From positions 2,170,001-2,234,000 of the forward strand of contig JAAONU010000001.1 in the NCBI GenBank assembly GCA_012932295.1: DNA of 64,000 nucleotides, written 5' to 3'. The translations under genes were made by a program, and so were the position numbers. This DNA is from Cyclina sinensis. Taxonomy: Eukaryota > Mollusca > Bivalvia > Venerida > Veneridae. Below the pieces are notes generated by a model, which ran no database searches, had not been told where the DNA came from, and was given only the letters and a program-made list of their open reading frames with translations. Shown here piece after piece: positions 37,375-49,300 of this stretch (position 1 is its first letter; every line of letters starts with the position of its first letter).

Positions 37375-40300
37375 ATGGGTGTCTTGGAGAAAATATCTGA
37401 AATCGAGAAGGAGATTGCTCGTACACAGAAAAATAAAGGTTTTCCTTCTAAATTTCTCAAGAACATGAAAATGGAATTTTCTGTCAAGACTGACTTCAAC
37501 TTATTACGGCCAAAAGTCAATTTCAACTTCAACTTATTACTGCCAAAAGTCAATACTGACTATACTAGGCAGGCGCATGTCAGGAACATTTAAAATTATA
37601 AAAGTTAATAACAAAGAAAACAAGATTTAACTGAAGATCTTACTTAAACATTTATTTTAAGTACTTAAAAATCTATAAAACTTGTTTAGTCCACTGATAA
37701 AAGTTGGTACAGTTGGGGTAGCCTTAATCTCGGTCGGTAATTCGTTCCAGAGTCGTATAGTCTTTGGGAAGAATGAGTTCATGTGATGTTCTGTTTTCGA
37801 TTGTGGAATGAGGAATTTGCTGTTTCTTATGTTTGTAAGGTGATCGTGATCAACATTGACCTGATTGTTTTTTATTTTGTGTAGCATGACCAGGCTGGCA
37901 TGGTTTCGCCTTTGTTCTAAAGTTGACCATTTTAGTTCTTTGATCATGTTTGTTACACTGCTTGTATAGTGGTAATCATTATGAACATGCCTTGCAGCTG
38001 ACCTCTGGACCATTTCTATTCTGTATGTGAGATATTTTTGCCATGGATGCCATATGGTTGAGCAGTATTCAACCTGTGGTCTTACATATGTTTTGTATGC
38101 TGCTTCTTTGAGTTGTTTGTTTTGTGTTTTGACTTTTCGTCTGATGAACCTTAAGCTGTTTTTTGCTTTGTTTGTGATATTGTTTATGTGGGATGACCAG
38201 TTTAAGTTGCTACTTATTGTAACTCAAGTATGTGCCTAACCTTGATTGAAGAAGTAGATAATTATAATAATAATCGGCATTATACACTGTCACAGATAAA
38301 GATGTATATATAGATATGTCAAACTAATTGTACACATCTCAAGAGACTTTGTAATTTTTTGTATGGGCCAATATCTCTTCTTATAGATTAGTTTAAAATA
38401 ATTAATTTTACATGTATTGGGAAGTATGTTCTTGCAACTTATATTAATCATTCTTGATGACTGCTTCCTGGGTTTAATCCAGTACTAATACTGAAAGTGA
38501 GGAATGGGGATAGTCACTGTAGACTCTCACTGCTGGTGGGATTTGAACCAGCCACCTCTGGATTGGGAGTCCAGTGCTCTAAACATTCGGCCACTGCTTG
38601 AGATTCTCAGCCAAAACAAAAGCATTTAAAGAACATGCTCCAGTCTACATCCTGACAAACTTAAAACTTAAAACTTTTTACAAAATGTTCATAAGGAATT
38701 TTTATGCATACATGATCAGTTCCTAATTTGTTAATCATTTCAAGTAGAATTTTTCAATGACTAGCAACATTAGATATGGTGTATTCCACTGGATCATAAA
38801 AGGAGTTTCTAACCTGTGGTATTTTAGGTCTTTGTGTTGACCGCAGACACGTTCTTGGACAGAGATGGGAGTTACTGGTATCAAATTAGTTTCTGTTTGG
38901 TGGACTTACTTATTTTCAGTTAATTTTTCTTGTCCCATAACTCTTAAATAAAAGGGGTGTTTGAATACTTCATGCTGTTTTTTAAAATAATTTGTGAGTG
39001 AAACTTCTTTGTGTGAAATGTAAATCTTTTCAAAAAAAGTGTATGTTCAGTTGTTAGTATTTTATTTTTACAGATTTTTCAAAGGGTTTTGTATGCACTT
39101 ACTTTTCATGCATAAGGGATATATAAATTATGCTGTCAAAATTAAAGAACAGTTGAATTTTTATGAAACAGGACTCCTAACACTGGTATGAAATCAGGGC
39201 TTTTTTCCCCCCAGAAATTGGGAAGAGGGTTAGCCTTTCATTTTGGGAAATTCAAGCACAATATTTTAGTCAAATTGGGAAAAAGTGGAATGATATTTAA
39301 ACAACAAACAAAAAGTACATATTAAGAACTATATTAATTTCATTCAGTACTACAGTGTCACATTTACATGTATTTCAAAGGCTGCTGCTTATCCTTAAAG
39401 ACTTAGGCTTTACACAGGTCAACAGTCTTTACATAAATCCATCCTGGAGTGTGTAGGCATTGACCTTCATTTGAACATCCAATTGTTCAGTGAAATTCTC
39501 AAGAATGTACACAATACATTTTTTTTTGTAAGTTAGCAGATAAAATTGAGAAAAAATGAGGGTTTTTTTCAATCGAGAAGCACCCATTATCAGCCTCAAT
39601 TAGATAAGGAAAAAAGCCCTGGAAATGGTAATGTTGGCTTCACTTTTCGAAGAAAAAAAGGTGGAGCTATTGTCATCACCCCCTTGTTGGTGTTAGCGTT
39701 GGTTAACATTTTTGTTAAGGTCCATTTCTCAAGAAGTACAATGTATTAAAGATACTCATTTCAAACTTGGAATACTTGATCACCGTCAAAATTGAAATGC
39801 ATTTCAAAATGGTAGGTAATCCTATAATTCATTTTTGCACCATTATGCCCCTTTTTTTACTTAAAACTATTTAAAGCTGTGTGGATTGGAATATTTTAAC
39901 AATGTAAGGAACCAGATTCAGTCACTGTCTACCCCTTCCTTTTTAGCTCCACTTTTTGAAGAAAAAAAGTAGAGCTATTGTCATGACCTCATCAGCATTG
40001 GTTAACCTTTTTGTTGTGGTCTATTTCTCAGAAAGAATCAAAGCTATTCAGTTCAAGTTCAGAATACTTGTTCACTATCAAAATGTGACACCATTTCTAA
40101 AGGACAGATACACTTGTTTGTTGTTGTTGTTGTTGTTTTTTTTCAAAGTTATGCCCCTTTTTCAACTTAAAATTTCTTGCTTAACCTTTTTTTGTTAAGG
40201 TCCATTTCTCAAAAAGTGTCAGAGATATTCTATTCAAACTTGGAATACTTGATCATCATCAAGACCCTACCAAGATTGTAAGTACCCTTGTCCCTGGGGT

Positions 40301-43300
40301 CACAATTAATTAGTCCCACCCCCCCAAAAAAGAAAAAAAATCACATTAGTAGGAGTTAAGGTACCCTCCCCCACTCAATTTGTTTTCAAATGGGCCTCTT
40401 GTTTTACTTAGCCTATAATCTATTAACCAGCTCTGAGAAAAGTGGAGTGTGCTGTCCATAGACGGGTCTTGTTTATATTCTTCCAGAAATTCTTAACTGC
40501 AAATTTCAGTGACAGCCTGCTGTAATGTGTCTGATATGAATCAACATACATTTCATTATCATTGACCGTATGACATAATCAAAAGGCAGACTGGTATTGC
40601 AGTACTTGAAACACATTTCACCTCAGTATTTTGATTTTCTTCTGTAGTTAGAGGTGATGACCAGAACTAGCAGGCTGGCATGACATGCCTAGGAAATCTC
40701 ATGACAATTAAAATGAACTTGAAAAACATAAACATTGGAATTTGGTTTATTTGTTTTCCTAAATAAATGCAGCCAATGAAAAACATCAATACTCCTCTCC
40801 GATTGGTAACATCGTGTTTTTAAGAACACAGAGATGCCTTCCTTTTTTTTTTTACATCATTCTTTATATCGTTTTTAGCCACTGAGTACCATCTTGGTCT
40901 GTTGAAGGCAAAACTTGCCAAGTATAGGCAACAGTTGTTGGAGCCATCAGGAAAGGCAGGAGCAAAGGTAAAAGTACTGTTCAACATTGCATCAAGTAAA
41001 ATAAATGATAGAACAACACCACTCAGCATTGTGAAATACATCTGTTGCATAACTGTGGAAGTAGAAAAAATGTTCAACAAATATTTATTAACATGCAGCT
41101 GTGGGATTTTCATCAAATATTCATAGAAATTTCCACTACTAAGACCATTTCAAAGTCATTTAAAATGGCTGAGGTGAAAGAACTATAATTAAAGTCTAAA
41201 ATATAGAACAAAGAAGGTCTGCTATTTCGAACAATTATTTATCACTTTTTCATAGGTTTTATTAGTGGATTTTTACTATGGTTACAAACATAACCTGAAA
41301 ATAAGGTAAGTCAAGTGTATATTTTGCCTAATAACAATGTTTTATTTTATGCCTACCAATGAAATATAGGGAAATATCAGTGAGATAAAAGTGATAATAC
41401 ACTGTTTTGAATCAGTTAATTACCATTTTGATAATACATGTTTGTGCCCGAACTATTGAATATTGAGTATTAATCCGCTTTTATAATTAAAGTATGTATG
41501 GCAAAATTCAATAAATATTGATAAACTGTGTAGACACAAAAATAAATATTATTTGATGAAAGTGTATTCAGTTTATTTCAGCAGAAGTAAAGTTATCATA
41601 TGTATTGGAGATTGCCTGCACTTTTTTTTGTGCGGAGTAACCAAAGTACGCATTAACTGATTTGGGGCTCACCATGGGGTATTTATTGAAGGCCCTGATT
41701 AAAAATGTCATAAAAAAACCCATTTTTGACGTGTTGGCATAAAATAAAAAGAAAATTTGTTTGTTTTTTAGTGGAAGATGGGAATTTATTTCATCTCGTG
41801 AACACCATATGTTGATATTTTCACTCGTGGCTGCGCCACTCGTGAAAATATCACATATGGTGTTCACTCGATGAAATAAATTCTCATCTTCCACAAAAAC
41901 AAACAAATATCCTCTATAAAATATTTTTTTCAGGGTGATGGTTTTGATGTTATGAAATCTGGGGATGCCAGGGTAGCACTGATTGGTTTCCCATCTGTTG
42001 GAAAGGTAAGATAAAACGTATTGTAATGTTGAAGGTTGTAAAAGTTGGTTATTAGGGGTTGTTTACAAGCCTAAGCCATTTGACTGAGCATGACTTATAA
42101 TCATTATAACTTAGTTGTAGAAGTGTTACAAGTCTGCATTTATAAGCACCGTTTTCACAGTTTAGTAACAATGAATACATGAATTATGTTTTTAAGGCGG
42201 CAGAAAGATGTGAAACTTTATCATCCAGTTTATAAGAACTATTCAAAAATGAAATTTTATCATGTTTATCTATCAGATGTTTAAAAGATACAGTGGTCGT
42301 GTAATTATTTCTACATGATTTAAAACTTGGTAGGTACAGCTCCATCTATAATCTTACAATAGACAACTTTTTTCACCATTGTTTTTTACATTTCAGTCTA
42401 CATTACTAAACACACTAACATCCACCCATAGTGAGAGTGCCAATTATGAGTTTACTACATTGACATGTATTCCAGGTGTTATAGAGGTATGTTGTATAAT
42501 ATTTGGGTTTTTTTTGTATGACTGCATGCAAGATAATAGTAAAAGAAAAAAGAAAATATTGTTTACACTCTACATTTTTGCCCTATCTTCGTGAAACGTG
42601 GTAAGACTTTGTTATGCTCCCCGAAGGGCGAGTATATAGTTGCCGCTTTGTCTGTCCGTCCATCATAATCTTGTCCGGAGCATAACACAAAAGCTATGAG
42701 AGATATCAAGACCAAACTTCATAGGTAGTTAGATCTCATTAAGGAGCAGTGCAGTGCACAAGAACCATAACACTTGCTTTATTAATTTTTGAGTTATTGC
42801 CCTTTGAAATTTCTCATACTTATTTTTTGTCCGGGGCATATCTCACAAAGTATAAGAGTTATCAACTTGAAACTTTATAAGTAGATAGATCTCATTGATG
42901 AACAGTGCAGTGCACAAGAACCATAACTCTTGCTGTATTATTTTTTGAGTAATTGCCTTTTGAAATTTCTCATACTTATTTTTTGTCCGGGGCATATCTC
43001 ACAAAGTATAAGAGATATTAACATGAAACTTTATTGGTAGATAGATCTCTATAAGGAAAGGTGCAGCGTGCAAGAACAGTAACTATTTTGCATAATATAG
43101 GAGTAATTGCCCTTTGTTATTTTTCATACTTTAAAAAAAATACATATTAGACAATAGCCCTTTTGGAATTGGCATTTTTGGGGAGCATCCATCGGGTTAA
43201 CCAATTTCTTGTTTTGTTATGCCTCCCTTCGAAGATGAGAGAGCAAATTGTTTTGCTAATGTCAGTTGGTCAGGTAGACACTTCATTTCAGATCAATATC

Positions 43301-46300
43301 TAGAGAACCCTTGGAGCCACCTTCCTCGTGTGTAAGTTGATCATGACTAGGAGATAAGTCCTTTTGTCTTCAAGGTCATTATATCAAAGGCAAAGGTCAC
43401 AGAGACCTTGAAAAGCAAAATGGTTCCTGATCAGTAACCATAGACGCTTGAGCCCAGGTTCCTCAGACTTTTATGTAGGTCGTTCATGACCAGTAGATGA
43501 CCCCTCTAGCTTTTCAGGTCATGATGTTTAAAGTAAATTTGAACCTTGACTCATGTGGACAAAATGTAGGTCATGAGCTCAGATCACTGGAAAACCTTAT
43601 CAACATTCTAGCAGTCACATGTTGGCCAATTCTCCAAAAATCTTATTAAACTAACATTATGATGAGCACAAGGATGAGATTGAAACTAGATCATACTGGG
43701 TTACTAACTGAAGTCATCACCTTAAACAGTGGAATATCTTGTGAACATTCTATATTTTTGGCCCACCTTTGTTTATATTCTCCAGGATGTACCATATTTA
43801 AAACTGAGTCATGTGGGGTCTAAATCAATGTCACCAACTGAATCTGTGGAAAGACTCTAGAGATCACATTTGGACCCAGTCCTTATGAAACTTTGAGATC
43901 ACATTTGGACCCAGTCCTTATGAAACTTCGAGATCACATTTGGACCCAGTCCTTATGAAACTTTGAGATCACATTTGGACCCAGTCCTTATGAAACTTTG
44001 AGATTACATTTGGACCCAGTCCTTATGAAACTTTGAGATCACATTTGGACCCAGTCCTTACGAAACTTTGTCAAAATATTTGTTTTGGTGATGTGTACAA
44101 CAAGCTAAATCTGGGTCTTCTTGTAAGTTCAAAAACTACGTCACCAGCTCATCTCAGTCGCACAAACACATCAGATAATTATAACATTTTTTCACTTAAT
44201 CTTCAGAAATATTTGGTCAGAATGTTTAAGTTCATGATATCTTGAATGAGTTTGAAACTAGGCCACATGTGTCCTAAAATAGGTCACCAGTTCCAAAGAG
44301 GAGCTTGGGATCACTCAGAATGATAGAATAATTATCTTAATGAGCTTTGTTCTGAGATCCAAAGTAAGTAAAATGTAAACAAAACTTGGTCATATAACTA
44401 AAAATCTTATCTCATTATGACAGATTATATTTGACTATTACATTTTCATTTAACACAGTAGTTCTGAGGTGAGCCATATATGCCAGAGCCAGGGGTTTCA
44501 TTAAGTTGTTGAGTTGGAGGGAATACATGTAAAGTAGGCAGGGAATTTGCTGCCTGTAAAGTAAGCCTGAATTTATGAAAAGTAGCTGGGTGAAGATATC
44601 AGAATAGCAAGGGAAAATACCCACCTTCTGCCTCTTAGAGAAACCCCTGAAGGGCCATCATGGTCTTCTTGTTTTTCATATTGCTTAAAAACTCATTGTA
44701 CTTTGTAGCAGAAGAACACTGCATTGTTTTACTTTTCTTTCCAGTACAATGGTGCTAATATACAGTTGCTTGATTTACCTGGAATCATAGAGGGAGCTGC
44801 CAAAGGTTTGTTTGTTCTTACATAAGGTTTTTTCCTAATCTCATAAAATATGTTCAGAATGTTTAACTTCATGGCCTTTTGGATGAGTTTCAGACTCGGT
44901 AACATGTGGCCAGAAATGACATGTCTGAAGTTATTCATTTAAGGTTGCTAATAAACTATTACAGATGCAGATTACTAAAAAAATTTTAAATTCGTCAAAA
45001 CATGCATATACTAGTATAGAGACAGTAAAGTTCCATTTGTAAGGCCACTTTGATTATTTCAGTTTATTTTATGCCTACCAATGAAATATAGGGAAATATC
45101 AGTGAGATAAAAGTGATAATACACTGTTTTGAATCAGTTAATTACCATTTTGATAATACATGTTTGTGCCCGAACTACTTTTTTATCAAGGGAAGCAAAT
45201 CTTACACACTCCATATTTAATTTTTACCTGATTACTTCCCTTGCATGTCCAAAATTTTAAGTCTTATTACCTCCCTTATTTTTTTATCCAGTTATTACCT
45301 CCCTTTACTTTAGCCGTCTGCTATCAGAAGGTAAAATGGCAGAATTGCCAGAAATGGGTGATTTCGAGCTGAATGCCTTATTTCAACACTTTTTTGATGA
45401 TGGAATCACCTTTGATGAAGTCAGTCCGCAAGAATTTAAAGATGTTGATGAGGTAAAGCCTAAAACTAAAAATCTAACTGAAACTAGTGAAAGAACTTTC
45501 AAAACTGTTGATGTTGACAAGGTTCTGGAATCCACTGTAAATAAAAACACGCAGAGAAAAACTGAAAGCCACATGAAGTTTTTCACTTTGTTCCTGAACT
45601 CCAAAAATGAATTGAGAATGCCAACTATCTCAACAGGTCATAAATTCCAGTCCAAAAGCTGGCCTGCTTGATGAAACTTCAGGAATTTCCCCACCACGTA
45701 AATACAAGAGAATCCGCTGTATTTCAGACAGTGACAGCGAGTGAAATTTATTTACCTTGTTAAATCCAGTTATAATATTGAATTCCTAGTTGTGAACAAT
45801 GATGAAATTCGCCATAAATTATTTAAAATGTCTGATTTGTTTACATAACTCACATGGACAATATCCAATATGGCCGACTTTCAATTCAATTGATTGAATA
45901 TTGAATATTGAGTATTAATCCGCTTTTATAATTAAAGTATGTATGGCAAAAATTCAATAAATATTGATAAACTGTGTAGACAAAAATAAATGTTATTTGA
46001 TGAAAGTGTATTCAGTTTATTTCAGCAGAAGTAAAGTTATCATATGTATTGGAGATTGTCTGCACTTTTTTTGTCCGGAGTAACCAAAGTACGCATTAAC
46101 TGATTTGGGGCTCACCATGGGGAATTTATTGAAGGCCCTGATTAAAAATATCATAAAAAAAACATTTTTGACGTGTTGGCATAAAATAAAAAGAAAATTT
46201 GTTTGTTTCTTAGTGGAAGATGGGAATTTATTTCATCTCGTGAACACCCTATGTTGATATTTTCACTCGTGGCTGCGCCACTCGTGAAAATATCACATAG

Positions 46301-49300
46301 GGTGTTCACTCGATGAAATAAATTCTCATCTTCCACAAAAACAAACAAATATCCTCTATATCATATATAATTCAGTGATTTGAAAAGGTGAAAAATTAAA
46401 GTAGAACAAAGATGGCTGTTGGTATTAGGTCAACAGTGTTCCTTACAATATGGAGATATATTTGGATGAGTGCACTGCTGGAATGTATCAGCTATATATA
46501 AGAGTCCAGATATATCTCCAATCATGCAGAACAGCATCAGAAATCTTGCTATTAATAATGAATTTTTTCCTAAAAAATCAGTTCATTTTACATAAAAAAG
46601 AAATAGAAATATGTGTAACAATTTCTAAAATAGCAAGTCAAATGTCCTGCAACTCTAGTGATACCATGCTTTTATTTGTTATTCATGAAAAAAGCATGGA
46701 AAGCATGAATATATGTACCAAGCCATCTAATACAGAAAAATACAGGATCTTTGCATACACAGATATATATTGTACTGTCAAATGGTATAAATTGATGTTG
46801 AATATAGATATGAAATAAGACTGTTCTCAACTTCACTGTCTTATAAGTTGAATTTTAGTGAATAATTACATTCTTGTATACTGGTAATTTTGCAGGAAAA
46901 GGTCGAGGTCGTCAGGTGATTGCTGTGGCCAGGACAGCTGATCTTGTTATAATGATGATTGATGCAACAAAAAAAGATGTTCAAAAGTAAGTTGTCTCAT
47001 TATATGCACTAAGGGGCATAATAAGATATGGTCATCTGCATCCGTCCGTCTGTTAGCAATTTGGATTCCAGAGGATTACTTGAGAACTATTTGGCTTAAG
47101 TCTTTTAACTTCATATGATGATTGCCCCCATTGAGTGCATGACCCCTAGACCCCCATACATCTTAGGATCAGTAGGTCAGATGTCAAGTTCACAATGACC
47201 TAAACACTGAAAAGCATTTCTGCTGTATAACTTGGCAACTACTTCCAATACAGACATCAAACTTCTTAGGATGATTTCATGACCCCTATACTGTTAGCGG
47301 TAAGTACCTAAAAGGTCAAGGTGACAATCAACTAAACAATATTTCTGCACAATAACTTGATAACCATGCATCACAGCATGGACATTGTAACTTCTGAAAG
47401 ACTGACATTTATACAAATTATAAAACCTAAAATTCAGATATGATAAAGATCTGTTTAACTCTAGAATTAAAATTATAAAATGTTAAAAATCAAAATATAA
47501 ATCAAAAACAAAACATTCAAAATTTAAACGTAATCATTTCATTCCAAAGCCTATGGATTCCTCCCTTATATCACCAATGCATGATAGTCATTTGTCATGA
47601 AATCATATAAAGCTCAATTAGTGTTGATACCTGCATTACAAAGCATTATACAGCATTTTCATCAAAACATTACAAATTACTCTTGGTAACTTGTGCTATT
47701 TAAAAGATTTGTACACAGCTGGATATGTATCGAAAGTTCATGATGTGTGTTCCTGTTCATTTCCTTGGTAAAAGGTTTGTGTTTTTCTTCTCCATATCAG
47801 TATTCCTGGACACACTGTTGAAAAAACTTAGATTATTTATCAGCATGTACAAACTATTTTCTTACAGGGAGCTGCTCACTGCAGAGTTGGAAAGTGTTGG
47901 GATAAGATTAAACAGACCTAAGCCTAATATATATTACAAAGTAAGTTCTTGTAAAAAGTCTACATAAACAGATTCTTTTCTAGAAAGGATGAATTCATAT
48001 TGTCAAATAAAGTGAATAAGTCAAAATCTTTGATGCCATACCTTCACTGTCTGCCCTCTGACAAGCTATAATGCCATACCTACACTGTCTGCCCTCTGAC
48101 AAGCTATGATGCCATACCTTAACCAGGGTTTCCTCTGGGTCAATTTTAGTTTGCGCCAGCAAATTCGCCACTCAGAAAAAGTTGGTGCCAATGGCTCAAA
48201 AGTTGGAGCCAGTGATTTTGTAAGGAGACATGCCTTTCTCTGTTAAAATATTACAGAAGTAGTATCATTGTGATAACAAACACTATTTATATATTTTTTT
48301 ACAGCTGTTTATTAACAAAAAATAAGCACATTTGCATATCATTTTTAAAAGATACATAACATGAAAATATGAACAATATCTTTATAAGATTAAGCATGAA
48401 CCATTTATTTTTACACTTATTTAATCTTCCATACACGAAAACGACACCTGCAAACACCGACGATTTTTCTTTTCATCACTGTAATTTGCTACAAACACTA
48501 ACTGACCACACGTGGTTCATTATCTTATTTTCGGATGATTAAAAATGGCAAATTATTCCAATTAACCGATTGTCAGTTGCATCTCAACACGTTCTCAAAG
48601 TGCATAAAGTTTGATAAACAAATTAGTCACGCGTGACCTTATACTAAACATCCGGGCCGCTTATGTAATTTTGTTGGCCGCTTATTGATTTTTAATCGTA
48701 CTAGTTGTCGGATGCGTTCTTTTACGTTGGCGCCAGTAAAATTCGCCAATGGAAGATTTTATGGGCCAGAATTAGTATTTTGGCGCATTTGGCGCAATTG
48801 GCGAGCGACAGCGGGAACCCTGCTTAACTGTCTGTCCTCTGACAAGCTATAATACCATACCTACACTGTCTGCCCTCTGACAAGCTATGATGCCATACCT
48901 AAACTGTCTACCCTCTGACAAGCTATAATGCCATACCTACACTGTCTGCCCTCTGACAAGCTATAATGCCATACCTTAACTGTCTGCCCTCTGACAAGCT
49001 ATAATGCCATACCTACTCTGTCTGTCCTCTGACAAGCTATAATGCCATACCTACACTGCCTTCTGACAAGCTATGATGCCATACCTTAACTGTCTGCCCT
49101 CTGACAAGCTATAATGCCATACCTACACTGTCTGCCCTCTGACAAGCTATGATGCCATATCATCACTGTCTACCCTCTGACAAGCTTTGATCCCATGCCA
49201 GCTCTGTCTGCTTGTACATTCATATGATAATCTCAGTGTTGTTTTAGGAAATTGTTGACATTTTGAAATTAACTCCATGAGTTTATCACTGAATTACATG

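Noticed and set aside
38535..38606. Possible tRNA-Gly (CCC) gene on the minus strand
   Set aside because: Anticodon stem is good but the T arm is imperfect and a SINE-like body follows; treated as a SINE head.
41568..41906. 112-codon minus-strand frame, repeated at 46151-46348
   Set aside because: It spans the hairpin of the two element copies; similarity between the two frames is explained by the repeat, and the 45 kb copy is disrupted. Kept as part of the element.
46450..46818. 122-codon plus-strand frame in DRG2 intron 5
   Set aside because: No family resemblance; AT-rich intron sequence, outside the repeat and ending short of exon 6.
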